Shown here piece by piece: positions 33,776 through 44,112 of a stretch of DNA of 64,000 nt. The stretch covers positions 1 through 64,000 of the forward strand of contig JAAFGT010000004.1 of NCBI GenBank assembly GCA_010365215.1, given 5' to 3'. The notes below the pieces were generated by a model that saw nothing but the letters and a program-made list of their open reading frames with translations, searched no databases and was not told the DNA's origin. Both the position numbers and the translations under genes were made by a program. The DNA comes from Acidipila sp. GTDB lineage: Bacteria; Acidobacteriota; Terriglobia; Acidiferrales; UBA7541. The stretch's first letter is position 1. Each line of letters opens with the position of its first letter.

Positions 33776-36664
33776 TCACTCTTTCACCTTGTCGAGCACG
33801 ACGTTGAGCCGCGGCATGAAGCCCGGACTGGCCGCGTAGCGAAGAATTGAATCAAGCAACTGCGTGGCGTAGGGGTCTTTGCCATAAGCGTCAAACCGAA
33901 ACGTGGTCGCCAGGAGCTTGCCCTTCCCCGCGTTCATCTGCACGGCTAGCGCGGCATTTTGATTCAGCCAGCCGTAAAAAACTCCCGACAAAACGTCGTC
34001 ATAATCATGGGGGGCAACACCCTGAATGATGTAGTGAGGCACGACGCTAGCCGATTCGAGCCCTAGCAGCCGGCCGAACGCAACCGCATCGAACGGCGCC
34101 GCATTTGCGCGAACCCAGTTGAAGTTGGTGACCCAGTTGCCGTCGAGATCAGAGCCATCATGGGCAGCCACTTTGAGAGAGGTACCTGCCGGCAGCGCGT
34201 CAATAGAATCGATGAGAAGCACAACACGTCCGCCCTGGTTAATTTGAGCCTCGACTTGAGCGTCATAACGCGCGGCTAGCATTACGGTATGGGCGTCAGG
34301 GGTATCAGCAGTTCCAGTGGAATATCCGGCCGCGAGCAAGGACTGCCCCAGCTCTTTTAAGTGGCGGGCCGGATCGTGGAACTTCAACACACCGCGATTA
34401 ACCGTAGACCGGTTCGGAAAAACAAAATAATCGTAGTGATTTTCTGCGAGCAGGGCACCGTCCGGTCCGCGCACTTCAAGGTGCACTCGCTGGCGCTGAG
34501 GCTTCTCTACAGCGGCCGCCGGAAAACTGATGTGCTGCAACGCGGTGACATCCCCGCGCTGTATCGCGTGCTGGTACTGGTAGCGGCCACTCGCGCCAGA
34601 GTCCGTAAACCACGTGACCCACGCCCCGCGCAAATCATTTTCGCCATAATGCGAAAACTTAACGTCCAATTCGACGTTCTCGCCACTTTGAAAGTTATGA
34701 CGGGCAAATTGTCCCAGGACGGCATCCGCTTGCTGGATATGCGCCAATTCGGTGGCATATACCTTTGGCTGGCGCCACATATCCATCAGGCCATTGGCCT
34801 CCCAGTTGATGTCAGTGAATTCGGTGATGACGTAGCCCTGTATGGCGGAATGGCTGCGGATGTCCTCAATTTCATGTTTGAGAGAAAGGAATTGATGCCA
34901 CTGGCTCTCCTCCGCCAGTGAATCGAATGAATTGAAAATGTGGTCCAGGCGAAAGTCCTGGAAACGACCCAGCACGCCGGCGGGCCGCGTCACCTCACGC
35001 CCTTCGAAGTCGCGGCCATACCACCACGGCCATTCCTGGGGAAGTTTGGGCAGCCCCCAATTCCCGAACTCGGAAACAATCAGCGGTTCTCGACCGGTCG
35101 GCTTGGCGTCGCCGAACGGGCTGAAAATCCATTTAGGGCGCGACGCAAAGTCCGCCGTCCACTTGTCCCATTTATCAGAATTATCCGGAATCGAGTAATA
35201 CTGATGAAAATCCGCAAGATCGCTTTTGATGTGAAAATTCTCACAGCAGGCGCTGTTGTCATCGATGACGCGGCCGAGTGGCGCCGTAAGCTGCTTGGCG
35301 CGCTCGAATGCCGCACGCAGCCATGCGCGCTGATCCTGTTGCTTCAGGTCGGAGCCCCACGCTTCGTTAATGACGCTCTGGATCACGATGGAAGGATGGT
35401 TCCAGTCGCGATCGACCATCGCCGCGAAAATCTGTTCGCCGCGTTCCGCCGCCACCGGAGCGAAATGATGCGCATCGTTCCACGAGGGAATCTCATACCA
35501 CACCAGCATCCCTACCTCGTCCGCAGCCCGCAGATAGAGCGGGTCGGGAACCTTAATATGGCAGCGCAGCATATTCAGGCCGAGGCGTTTGCCTCTGCGC
35601 ATCATCTCGCGAACATACCGCTCTGACGGCGGAGTGTAGACACCTTCAGGATAGAAATCTTGATCCAGCGCCGCGCGCATATAAAACGGCTCGCCGTTCA
35701 GATAGAGCATGCCATTACGGGCTTCGAAACTGCGAAAACCGAACCGGTCGTAAACTGTTTCTCCCTCAGAACCAGCGAGAGCAATCTCCACCGAGTAAAG
35801 CACCGGATGGTCAGGACTCCACAGGCGCGGCGAATTGATATGTCCAGTGACCGTTTGCTCAGGGCCAGAGCCGACCTGTAGCGTCTGGTGAAAATCTGCA
35901 TGGCCACTCTCATCGCGCACGAAGACGTCCAAGGGGATGGCATGCGCCGCATTCCCCCGGCTTCCCGCTAATCGCACCTCGATTTTGAAATCGCCATTCA
36001 CCTGGGGAGTGACGTGCACTCGCTCGATGTAAACGCTGGGACGGAACTCGAGCGAAACCGGCTGCCAAATTCCTCCGGTCTGCACATACCAGTTCTGCTT
36101 GCCGTGAGGAATTTCGTTGTACATCCATTTCGGAAAGCGCGCGCGGTTTTCCGCCTCATTCATGGGGGGATCCACCACGCGAACCAGAACCTGATTCGCT
36201 CCCGGGCGAACGGCTTCTGTGACGTCGAAGCTGAAAGGCGTGTAACCGCCTTCGTGTTGTCCAACCGGCTTTCCGTTCACAAACACTTCACTGAAGTAAT
36301 CCACGGCCCCAAAATGCAACAGCGCTCTACGCGCTTGTGAAAACTGCGGCGCCACGAAACTCACTTTGTACCAGGCGACTCCCGCGTAATCGCGCAGATC
36401 GGGGAATTGAGCATTCCAGGAGAGACCCGGCTGGACGGGGCGCCAGCCGGCCGCGTCAACCGAATTAGCCGTGGTCAGGCTACCGGAGGGGTCGGTCAAG
36501 AACTGCCAAGAATCCAAGCGGGCGGTTTGGGCGCTGGCGCTGCTTGCGAGGAAAAGGAAGACTGCCATTCCGACGAAGCACCGCCCTCCGAGCCGTGGCA
36601 GGCCGTCACCGAAAATCATTCTGAACTTCAGCTTGAACTTCCTGTGAAATGTGATCGATTCCAT
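33776..36664 (-). CDS. GH2 glycoside hydrolase (beta-galactosidase/glucuronidase-like), secreted
   Basis: About 962 residues with a signal peptide (FVGMAVFLFLASSASAQ). The sugar-binding domain (AGVAWYKVSF, GAVDYFSEVFVNG) and immunoglobulin-like domain precede the barrel with acid/base Glu434 (SVINEAWGS) and nucleophile Glu532 (IVSEFGNWG). A C-terminal region of about 300 residues includes a glutamine-amidotransferase-like segment (GGRVVLLIDSIDAL). Within the galactose locus, beta-galactosidase activity is likely. ATG 36664 has AGG 6 nt upstream; a GTG at 36691 adds nine residues. Confidence 0.87.
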   Translation of the reverse strand: MESITFHRKFKLKFRMIFGDGLPRLGGRCFVGMAVFLFLASSASAQTARLDSWQFLTDPSGSLTTANSVDAAGWRPVQPGLSWNAQFPDLRDYAGVAWYKVSFVAPQFSQARRALLHFGAVDYFSEVFVNGKPVGQHEGGYTPFSFDVTEAVRPGANQVLVRVVDPPMNEAENRARFPKWMYNEIPHGKQNWYVQTGGIWQPVSLEFRPSVYIERVHVTPQVNGDFKIEVRLAGSRGNAAHAIPLDVFVRDESGHADFHQTLQVGSGPEQTVTGHINSPRLWSPDHPVLYSVEIALAGSEGETVYDRFGFRSFEARNGMLYLNGEPFYMRAALDQDFYPEGVYTPPSERYVREMMRRGKRLGLNMLRCHIKVPDPLYLRAADEVGMLVWYEIPSWNDAHHFAPVAAERGEQIFAAMVDRDWNHPSIVIQSVINEAWGSDLKQQDQRAWLRAAFERAKQLTAPLGRVIDDNSACCENFHIKSDLADFHQYYSIPDNSDKWDKWTADFASRPKWIFSPFGDAKPTGREPLIVSEFGNWGLPKLPQEWPWWYGRDFEGREVTRPAGVLGRFQDFRLDHIFNSFDSLAEESQWHQFLSLKHEIEDIRSHSAIQGYVITEFTDINWEANGLMDMWRQPKVYATELAHIQQADAVLGQFARHNFQSGENVELDVKFSHYGENDLRGAWVTWFTDSGASGRYQYQHAIQRGDVTALQHISFPAAAVEKPQRQRVHLEVRGPDGALLAENHYDYFVFPNRSTVNRGVLKFHDPARHLKELGQSLLAAGYSTGTADTPDAHTVMLAARYDAQVEAQINQGGRVVLLIDSIDALPAGTSLKVAAHDGSDLDGNWVTNFNWVRANAAPFDAVAFGRLLGLESASVVPHYIIQGVAPHDYDDVLSGVFYGWLNQNAALAVQMNAGKGKLLATTFRFDAYGKDPYATQLLDSILRYAASPGFMPRLNVVLDKVKE

Positions 36665-36706
36665 CTTTAACCTGAAAATTCTGAAACTCACCTATCCGGG
36701 CAAGAA

Positions 36707-37384
36707 TTAAGGCCGCGCCGGCTTGGTGGTGACCACACGCGTCGAGCTCCAGTGGTTCTCCGATGATCCGTAGCCATAAAGCATCACCCAAAAATCGTGG
36801 GGCAAATTCTTCACGGTCTTCTGGAGACCCGTCTGCCCGTTGAGCATAAAAAGAAAATCATCGCCGCGGCGCACAATTCCGATCGTGGGGTTGCGTATCT
36901 TGGTGGCCAGTTTACGATTATCCAGCCGTTCGCCCTGGCCATTCACTACGGCCCAGGCCTCAAACGTTCCTTCGCTGGTGTAGATCCATTCGACGCGGTT
37001 GCGCCCGGAATCGTCGAACAGGATCGTAAGATTGGCATCGCCGGGAGTTAAGCCACTACCGCCCGCCTCCGGCAGCGCGGCCCCGACTTTGGCAACGGTG
37101 GCTTCGACGATGAAATGGTCGCCAGTAAACTTTTGCTTGGAGCGCACACCCGAGCGCGAGCCACTAACGCTGCGCATTCGCAACTCCCCGCCTTCGACTT
37201 TGAATGTGCCGCCATTCGCGCCTTCGAAGCTGAAGCGCTCCCATTTCGAGGAGTCAAGCGAACTTCCCTCAAAAGCGGCATTCCACTCTTCGACCGCTGG
37301 ATTTGTTTGCGAAGATGCGCGCACGAGCGAAAACAGCAGGCAACAGCCCAGCGTCAGCGCACGCCAGAGTCTCTGTCTAACCAT
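36707..37384 (-). CDS. Secreted concanavalin/LamG-like domain protein
   Basis: 225 residues with a signal peptide (LWRALTLGCCLLFSLVRASSQ) followed by one jelly-roll-like domain: FEGSSLDSSKWERFSF, GGELRMRSV, SKQKFTGDHFIVEATV, IGIVRRGDDFLFMLNGQ. The pattern fits sugar-binding or DUF1349-like ConA folds. No catalytic signature such as the GH16 ExDxxE was seen. GGAGG 6 nt before ATG 37384 decides the start. It is likely a carbohydrate-binding accessory protein. Confidence 0.75.
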   Translation of the reverse strand: MVRQRLWRALTLGCCLLFSLVRASSQTNPAVEEWNAAFEGSSLDSSKWERFSFEGANGGTFKVEGGELRMRSVSGSRSGVRSKQKFTGDHFIVEATVAKVGAALPEAGGSGLTPGDANLTILFDDSGRNRVEWIYTSEGTFEAWAVVNGQGERLDNRKLATKIRNPTIGIVRRGDDFLFMLNGQTGLQKTVKNLPHDFWVMLYGYGSSENHWSSTRVVTTKPARP

Positions 37385-37404
37385 GAAAAACCTCCATTGC
37401 ATTA

Positions 37405-39051
37405 CTAATACCGCACCTCGGCCAGGCGACGCACGATCTCTCGCCGCTCGTTTTCTGACTGTTGTTTTTGCTCGCTGCTGAGTTGCTCGAATCTTGTGGC
37501 GGCCGCCTGCGCATCCTCACGGCGCTTGAGTCGCGTGTAGACCCGGCTCAACTGGTAGTACGCTTCCGCGACTTTTGCATCGGCTTTCACCACGCTCTCC
37601 AACTCACCGGCCGCGTCCTGCAGGCGGTTGGCTCGCAGGTAGAGTTTTCCTAAAGCCAGGCGTGCCTGCAGGAATCCTGGATCCAGTTCCAGTGCGCGCT
37701 TCAAGTGCTCTTGCGCTTGATCGATATTGGCTGGGGTGAGTTTTGTGAAAGACTCCGCAAGCAGATAGTGATTGACCGCGGAGGGCTCCTCAACGCCTAT
37801 CGCTTTCTGATAATACGCAATGGCGTCCGTCATTCTGCCTTCGTCGTCGGAGATCATCCCCAGGTATGCCAGCGCCGGCGACATTTTGGGATCGTGCTCC
37901 AAGGCGCGGGAAAAAGCGTCCGCTGCCAGGTTGTTTTTATTATCGGTGAATTGGGCCACTCCCAGTGCGAACCATAGCTTGGAGGAGCTTGGAAAATCAT
38001 CGAGAGCCTCGCGCAGACGAATCACTGCGGCTTGGGGGGCATTCGCACTGGTTAATAGCATCGCATAGCGAAAGCGCAACGCCTCGCTCTTGGGATCCAG
38101 CTGGATTGCCCGTCGCATGGCCGGGATGGCTTTATCGATTTGACCGCTCGACTCGTAGATCTCAGCCAGCGCCGCGAACAGAGGGGCGCTTTCCATTCCG
38201 CGGGCCAGTGCGGATTCCAGCGTGCGACCGGCAGCCTCATCGTCCTTGTTTTCGTGATAAGCGCGGGCCAGCAGGAGGATTTCCTCTAGGTTAGAAAGAT
38301 CGGCCTTCACCACCGCATCCAATTCGACGGCAGCTTCCTTGGCGAGGCCCGCTTCGAGCAAGGCAGCTCCCAACTCGGCGCGGGCGGCCGGCGCAGCGAC
38401 AGATTCCGGCGCAGTGTCCAATCGGGCGGAGTAATCGGGGAATTCCGCTGCGGCAGCGGCAGGCTCATGAAGACGCAAGGCAATCACGACCAGAGCACGG
38501 GCAGTTTCCGCGTCAGGCGCCAGCGAGCGCGCACGCTCGAATAACTGCCGTGCCGCCCGCAAGTTTTCGGGACTTCCTGTTGCATAACGGATTTGCGCCA
38601 AGTTCACTAGCGCACCGGGCTGTTTTGGGTCGAGACGCAGAGAGGTTTCAAACTGGCCCGCTGCCTCCTGTTTGCGTCGCAGCTTCAGCAGGATTGCGCC
38701 GTAATTGTTGCGAGCTTCCGGAGAGTCAGGCGCGCCCGATACCGCTGCCGCAAACTGGCGTTTGGCTTCTTCCAGCTCGCCGGCTTGGTCGGCCAGAATC
38801 CCCAGATAGGTCCGGGCGGCGAGATTCTTTGGATCGGCAACGAGCGCGCGCCGGAAAAAGGTCTTTGCTGCCAGAGAATCGCCGCGATCCATCGCCGCGA
38901 CACCGCCGGCGATCAAGCCAGCAGCAGCTGGCTTGTTGGTAGGGAGCGACTTGCGCTGGCCCGCAAGTATCGGCGTCAGCGCTCCGCAAACACCGCCCAG
39001 AGCGAGCAGCAGGACAAGAGGCATAGCCGGAAGTCTCGAAAACTGCTGCAT
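37405..39051 (-). CDS. TPR-repeat protein, exported
   Basis: About 548 residues. A signal-like N-terminus (MPLVLLLALGGVCGALTPILAG) precedes TPR units across most of the length (AKTFFRRALVADPKNLAARTYLGILADQAGELEEA, AIPAMRRAIQLDPKSEALRFRYA, AQEHLKRALELDPGFLQARLALGKLYLRANRL). It ends with a Gln/Glu-rich helix. It would work in the periplasm as a scaffold, perhaps for the neighbouring TonB receptor, 74 bp upstream. ATG 39051 is chosen over a TTG at 39066; no strong ribosome site is seen. Confidence 0.85.
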   Translation of the reverse strand: MQQFSRLPAMPLVLLLALGGVCGALTPILAGQRKSLPTNKPAAAGLIAGGVAAMDRGDSLAAKTFFRRALVADPKNLAARTYLGILADQAGELEEAKRQFAAAVSGAPDSPEARNNYGAILLKLRRKQEAAGQFETSLRLDPKQPGALVNLAQIRYATGSPENLRAARQLFERARSLAPDAETARALVVIALRLHEPAAAAAEFPDYSARLDTAPESVAAPAARAELGAALLEAGLAKEAAVELDAVVKADLSNLEEILLLARAYHENKDDEAAGRTLESALARGMESAPLFAALAEIYESSGQIDKAIPAMRRAIQLDPKSEALRFRYAMLLTSANAPQAAVIRLREALDDFPSSSKLWFALGVAQFTDNKNNLAADAFSRALEHDPKMSPALAYLGMISDDEGRMTDAIAYYQKAIGVEEPSAVNHYLLAESFTKLTPANIDQAQEHLKRALELDPGFLQARLALGKLYLRANRLQDAAGELESVVKADAKVAEAYYQLSRVYTRLKRREDAQAAATRFEQLSSEQKQQSENERREIVRRLAEVRY

Positions 39052-39125
39052 GGCAGACGAAACCAATGCACGGTCGGAGGGCGGCGGATGAATTTTCCCG
39101 CCGCTGCGCGCAGTGCCAGACTCGA

Positions 39126-42100
39126 TCAGAAAATCAATTTTAACCCGAACTGGATGACGCGTGGATCGTATACGTAAGGCACATTTACCACGCTCGATTT
39201 TCCGAAGTTTACGTTGTCCTTCAGGTCGATGTTGGGCTGGAAATAGCGGTGACGATTGAACGGATTAAACAGCTCGGTGCGAAACTCGAGCGTCAATCTT
39301 TCGGTCAACGAAGTCTTTTTCAGCACGCTGAAGTTCTCGCTGTAGAACGGCAAGGCTCGTGCGCCGGAAAGGACGGGAGGTGCATTCCCGAAAAACACCT
39401 TGGGATTGCTGTAATAAGCGGCATATCCGGGATCCCCGGGCTGGAAGGGTTGATTGCTGAACGCCGGTGGCGGGGCAAAAGCCGCGGGATTAACGAGTTG
39501 GAAAATCGTTCCCGAGGGGCTGTTCTTTGTCAGGATCGGCTGCCCGGTTAGATTCGGTCGGATGCTGCCGTCATATCCGGCCAGATTCAGAAAATCGGTA
39601 TAGGGCCGATCCGAATCCAGGACCAGAGTCGGCAATCCTGCCTGATAGCGGTGGATGCCGTTAAGTTGCCAGCCTCCGACGAACCAGTTGAGGACGCCAG
39701 AGTGGGAAAGGAATGCCTTGCCCCTTCCGAAAGGCAGTTCGTAAAGATAACTGAACACCGCCACGTGGGGAGAATTGTTAGGCGAAACGCTCCGCAGCGA
39801 GCGGGTATCGAACGGGTTCTGGACGACGTTTTCGATCGGCGAGCGTCCCAGCAAATCTTCGGACGCATCCGTAATCAGCTTAGAGAACGTGTAGGAGAAG
39901 CCGAACTGGAATCCTTGAGAAAAGTGCCGGTCCAGCTTTACCTGTAGGGCGTTATAGAGGCTGCGTCCTTGGCTCTCCAGTTGTTGATTGATCCGGCCGT
40001 ATTGCGGGAATGGCCGAAGCGCCTGGGCAACGCTGCCAGTAAAACCCGGGTATACGGCGGCGGGACTGCTGGGCAAAGTAACGCCTACGCTGTTCGCGTA
40101 TGCGACATGCGTAGGATTGGCCAGCGCAGCCGCTAGAGGTTCATTCAATATTACGAATCCTAGCTTGAGATCATTCAGCGGCAGTGCGTTAAGTCTCTGG
40201 AAATTGGACCGCAGGCGCGTGCCGTGGCTTCCGACGTAACCGACGGTGAGCGCAAAATTGCCGGGGATCTGCAGTTGGTAATCCAGGCTGTACTGCACCG
40301 TGCGCCCGAGTTTGAAATTCGGATTGAAGTAATCGACGTCGCCACCGAGAAACTGGCCATTGGGGTCAGGTACGGGCGCAGCAGGGTAGGTGGACAAGAA
40401 GACAGTAGACTGCCGCCCTTGCGGTTTAACCAGAGGATTGTCGGGCGCCCGCGTGGTGTTGTAACCCTCCAGTCCGGAGGTGATATCGCTGGCAAGAAGC
40501 GGCGCATAGTAAAGCCCGATTCCTCCGCGGACGACGCTCTTATTGTTGATCGAGTAAGCGAGTCCGAGGCGTGGTCCAAAGTCGGTGTAGTCCGGCTTGA
40601 CCAGTCCACGCCGAGACGCTTTCAGCCCGCCTTGACCAGCCGCACCGACGAGCGCGCCGAGCCGGGTTCCAGCGATCTGCGGATCCGGGTTGGGTACCGT
40701 GGGATCGAACCCACGAATGTAATTGTGAGATTCCGTGCGCGGGTAGGGGATTTCATAGCGGATGCCGACGTTCAGGGTCAACCGGGGCGTGACCTTAATA
40801 TCGTCGTTCGCATAAAATGCAGGCGCGAAGTAACGCCAGGCTGGCTGAACCGAGTGTATGTTCACGAATGAGAACTCGGTGGCGCCGGTAATCAGGCTGG
40901 CAATGGGCCATCCCATATTTCCTTGTCCAGCGGCATCGGACGCCGTTTGATCGTTGCGGAAATTGAACGTGCCTCCTGGATCGATGAATTGCGTCACATT
41001 GAGCTGCTGCCATTTGAAGTCGCCACCAAATTTAAACGTGTGCCGGCCTTTCACCCACGTCGCGCCGTCGCTGATCTCCACGGTATTATCGGGTAGGCGG
41101 TCGGTAAAGAACGTAGATCCGATGTTCTGACCGGCGCGAGGATCCGCGGACGTTTCGATAGGACCGTAGCCAGGAAAGCCAACGCGAGGAAATGCGGCGT
41201 TTTGCGTGGCGTTTGCCGGGAACCCCAGTTCGACGGAGGGAATGTGGCCAATTCCGGTGTTCATATTGGCTACGGCAGTGCGGCTCCACGCCAGATTCAG
41301 ATGATTCAGTAGCGTCGAAGAAATCGTGTAGTCGTATTGTGCGCGGGCAAAATGCGAATTGAACGTCTGATGCCAGACGTCCTGAGCGATGAAAGGCAGG
41401 GGGAATCTGGGGAATCCGCCCTTGAACGCGTCCTGGGCACGGTAGGTGTAGCTGCCGGACAGATGCTGTTTCTCCGTTATGACCTGATCGACCTTGGCCA
41501 CATAACTGTTCATCGTGGTGGGCGTCACCGTGGAGGCTCGGTAGTTGTGAAAGACTCCCGGGCCGGTGGGCATAGGGAACCGATTCAGTATGGCCAGCCC
41601 CGCGGGATCGATCACGGAGCGGCCCGTTATCGGATTGACGTACTGGTCCAGCCGATTGCCCGGAATCGGATTGCGTGTAGCCGGGGGCATGGTAGGGTCG
41701 AAAATCTGCCGTGGGCCGGTGTCAATACAGGTACCGTTATTAAACTCGTAGCAGAAACTGGTGACATAAGGATCCGTAAGCAGCTCGGAGAAATCTCCGG
41801 TATGCATCTTGGCGGTGGGAACCGTTACGATGACATTTTCACCCTGCTTGAAGCGGTATCCTTCGTAATTGAAGAAGAAAAAGGTCCGATTGGCGCCGTT
41901 GTATACCTTGGGAATAGTCACCGGGCCGCCGACGTTGAAACCAAAATCGTTCTCTCTGTCCAAGTTTCGCGGCAAATTGTTGGCATTATTGATGTAGCTG
42001 TTGGCGTTCAGCGCGGTATTGCGCAATAGATCATACGCTTCGCCGTGATAGCCATTACCGCCCGACTTAATCGTAAAGTTGACCACGCCACCGGAAGAAT

Positions 42101-42824
42101 TGCCATATTCCGCCGAATAACTGCTGGTGCTCACAGTGAATTCCTGAAACGCGTCGGGCCCCGGCGCTACCTCAGAGAAGAACGTGCCGTTCTGCGCGCG
42201 CTGCGTTCCAGCGCCGTCAATAAGGATGCTCGTGCCTAGAGCTTGTCCGCCATTCACGCGAAAATTCGAAGCATCAGTGCCGCGGCTGCCGTCGGCAGCC
42301 GTCCCCGAAGTCACGCTGCTATCCAGAAAGATGAATGAGAGGGGTGTGCGCCCGCCAAATTCGGCGCTAACTTGCAGGGGCAGTTCCCGAACCTGTTTTT
42401 CAGTGACGTTGGTCTGCTGGACCGCGCTTTCTGTCTGAAGAATCGGCGCGTCGGCAGTCACCGTCACCTGCTCGCTGGCAGCGCCCAAAGTCAGCGCGAA
42501 ATCCACACGCCTGGTGACCTGCACAGGAAGCTGGATGGTCTGCGAGGTGACTTTAAATCCAGCAGCTTCCACGGAAACTTTGTAAGGCGCGGCAGGCAAC
42601 TCCGGCAAGGTGTAGCTGCCTTCGTTGGTAGTCGTGGCTTCATGCGACGCTTCCGTATTGGTATTGACAGCGGTTACTTTCGCATTGGCCACCGAAGCGC
42701 CGGAAGGATCGGTCACCGTGCCGGTGATCGTGCCGCGATCGCTCTGCGCACTCACCAGCAGCGCGCTGGCGCAGATCGCCATCAGCAGCAGGCACCCCAT
42801 TCTGAAAAGTTGGCGCGTGGTCAT
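39126..42824 (-). CDS. TonB-dependent receptor, Oar-like, full length
   Basis: 1232 residues, outer membrane. A signal peptide (CLLLMAICASALLVSAQ) is followed by a carboxypeptidase-regulatory-like domain (GTITGTVTDPSGASVANAKV, about 30-110), the plug (ETESAVQQTNVTEKQVRELPL, NFRVNGGQALGTSILIDGAGTQ, AEYGNSSGGVVNFTIKSGGNGYHG) and a large beta-barrel closing with DPRVIQFGLKLIF and its terminal aromatic. No SusD partner is nearby, as usual in Acidobacteriota. GAGG precedes ATG. It heads the minus-strand arabinogalactan-type operon and is divergent from a LacI gene with a shared operator. Confidence 0.95.
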   Translation of the reverse strand: MTTRQLFRMGCLLLMAICASALLVSAQSDRGTITGTVTDPSGASVANAKVTAVNTNTEASHEATTTNEGSYTLPELPAAPYKVSVEAAGFKVTSQTIQLPVQVTRRVDFALTLGAASEQVTVTADAPILQTESAVQQTNVTEKQVRELPLQVSAEFGGRTPLSFIFLDSSVTSGTAADGSRGTDASNFRVNGGQALGTSILIDGAGTQRAQNGTFFSEVAPGPDAFQEFTVSTSSYSAEYGNSSGGVVNFTIKSGGNGYHGEAYDLLRNTALNANSYINNANNLPRNLDRENDFGFNVGGPVTIPKVYNGANRTFFFFNYEGYRFKQGENVIVTVPTAKMHTGDFSELLTDPYVTSFCYEFNNGTCIDTGPRQIFDPTMPPATRNPIPGNRLDQYVNPITGRSVIDPAGLAILNRFPMPTGPGVFHNYRASTVTPTTMNSYVAKVDQVITEKQHLSGSYTYRAQDAFKGGFPRFPLPFIAQDVWHQTFNSHFARAQYDYTISSTLLNHLNLAWSRTAVANMNTGIGHIPSVELGFPANATQNAAFPRVGFPGYGPIETSADPRAGQNIGSTFFTDRLPDNTVEISDGATWVKGRHTFKFGGDFKWQQLNVTQFIDPGGTFNFRNDQTASDAAGQGNMGWPIASLITGATEFSFVNIHSVQPAWRYFAPAFYANDDIKVTPRLTLNVGIRYEIPYPRTESHNYIRGFDPTVPNPDPQIAGTRLGALVGAAGQGGLKASRRGLVKPDYTDFGPRLGLAYSINNKSVVRGGIGLYYAPLLASDITSGLEGYNTTRAPDNPLVKPQGRQSTVFLSTYPAAPVPDPNGQFLGGDVDYFNPNFKLGRTVQYSLDYQLQIPGNFALTVGYVGSHGTRLRSNFQRLNALPLNDLKLGFVILNEPLAAALANPTHVAYANSVGVTLPSSPAAVYPGFTGSVAQALRPFPQYGRINQQLESQGRSLYNALQVKLDRHFSQGFQFGFSYTFSKLITDASEDLLGRSPIENVVQNPFDTRSLRSVSPNNSPHVAVFSYLYELPFGRGKAFLSHSGVLNWFVGGWQLNGIHRYQAGLPTLVLDSDRPYTDFLNLAGYDGSIRPNLTGQPILTKNSPSGTIFQLVNPAAFAPPPAFSNQPFQPGDPGYAAYYSNPKVFFGNAPPVLSGARALPFYSENFSVLKKTSLTERLTLEFRTELFNPFNRHRYFQPNIDLKDNVNFGKSSVVNVPYVYDPRVIQFGLKLIF

Positions 42825-42919
42825 CCCTCACCTCGTGTGACCTTGCCCCCGGCAGTCGCAATGGCGGGCAAAAGTTGATTGGCAAGCTGCGATGGCAGCC
42901 GCCTGATAATCCTGGCGCA

Positions 42920-42937
42920 AATGTAATCGATTACATT
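42920..42937. promoter_or_regulatory. Perfect 18-bp LacI-type operator
   Basis: AATGTAATCGATTACATT is fully palindromic with the central CG typical of LacI/GalR operators. It lies 96 bp from the TonB receptor start and about 138 bp from the LacI start, in their shared divergent promoter. Its core TGTAAnCGnTTACA recurs at 45901. Confidence 0.75.
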
Positions 42938-43074
42938 CCAACTGCAGGAGAACGTACTCTTGGCCATCTAGCATTGTCAAGCAAATTTGTGATAAAACCT
43001 CATCATGGCGCGACTCCCAGCCCAGTTTGCGGCACGTTGCGGCCCCCCCTTCGGCCCAGGGCCCCGACGAGCTA

Positions 43075-44094
43075 ATGAATATTAAGCAAGTGGCCAAGAA
43101 GGCCCGAGTGTCCACGGCGACGGTCTCACGAATCATCAATGATTCATCGCTAGTGAGCCCAGAGACGGCGCGGCGCGTCTGGCGGACGATCCGCCAGCTC
43201 AATTATCATCCGGATAGCCAGGCCCGCAGCCTTGTCTCCGGGCGCAGCCGCATCCTCGGGCTTATTATTTCAGACATCACCAACCCGTTCTTTCCGGAGT
43301 TAGTAAAAGGGTTCGAAAATCTGGCCCTGCAGAACCATTACGAAGTCATACTCAACAATACAAACTACGATCCCGCTCGAATGGCCACTTGCGTCCGCCG
43401 CCTGCTGGAACGCAGAGCGGAAGGCGTGGCCATCATGACATCCGAAATGGATCCTGAGTTGACCGACGAGTTGGCCAAGCGCGGCATTCCGATCGTCTTC
43501 CTCGATGTAGGAAGCGTCCGCAACCGCATCAGTAATATTCGCGTCGATTATGCGCAGGGCATTCGCGAAGCGGTGGACCATCTAATCACCGGCGGTCATC
43601 GCCGCATCGGATTTATCAGCGGTCCGATGAGTCTGAAATCCGCGTGCACACGGAAATCCGCATTTCTAAAGTGCTGGAGGGCGTACGGCTTTGCGGAGGA
43701 CAACGGGCTAATCGTGGAGGGCAATCACAAGATCGACGGCGGCGAATCGGCCATGTCCCGCCTTCTACAATTGAAGCCACGCCCCACGGCAATTCTGGCT
43801 TCCAACGACCTCAGTGCCATAGGAGCTCTCGGGGCGATCCGTCTCGCGGGCCTGCGCATTCCCGAGGATATTTCCGTAATCGGCTTCGACGATATTGATT
43901 TTGGCCAGTTCACTCACCCACCTCTGGCGACCATCCGGCTCTCGCGAACGGAACTGGGAGGCAAGGCGTTCAATGCCCTGTACCGAATTCTTCACGGCGA
44001 TTCAAAAAAAGGCGAGGAGTATAACGTCGAGACCCATTTTGTAGCTCGCGAGTCGACCGGCCCGGCTCCCCAGCCCGGTCGGCAAACACAATGA
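43075..44094 (+). CDS. LacI-family transcriptional regulator of the carbohydrate locus
   Basis: 339 residues. An N-terminal HTH (IKQVAKKARVSTATVSRIIN) is followed by the hinge (YHPDSQARSLVSGRS) and a sugar-sensor domain (ILGLIISDITNPFFPELVKG, ITGGHRRIGFISGP, SVIGFDDIDFGQFTHPPLATIR). The ATG at 43075 places the HTH at residue 2 as in LacI proteins; an upstream TTG at 43027 would add 16 residues without a ribosome site. It is divergent from the TonB-led operon and followed by a convergent CRTAC1 gene. It probably binds the sites at 42920 and 45901; the inducer would be a galactose- or arabinose-derived sugar (inference). Confidence 0.95.
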   Translation: MNIKQVAKKARVSTATVSRIINDSSLVSPETARRVWRTIRQLNYHPDSQARSLVSGRSRILGLIISDITNPFFPELVKGFENLALQNHYEVILNNTNYDPARMATCVRRLLERRAEGVAIMTSEMDPELTDELAKRGIPIVFLDVGSVRNRISNIRVDYAQGIREAVDHLITGGHRRIGFISGPMSLKSACTRKSAFLKCWRAYGFAEDNGLIVEGNHKIDGGESAMSRLLQLKPRPTAILASNDLSAIGALGAIRLAGLRIPEDISVIGFDDIDFGQFTHPPLATIRLSRTELGGKAFNALYRILHGDSKKGEEYNVETHFVARESTGPAPQPGRQTQ

Positions 44095-44112
44095 CGCTTG
44101 TGACGGCCTGTC

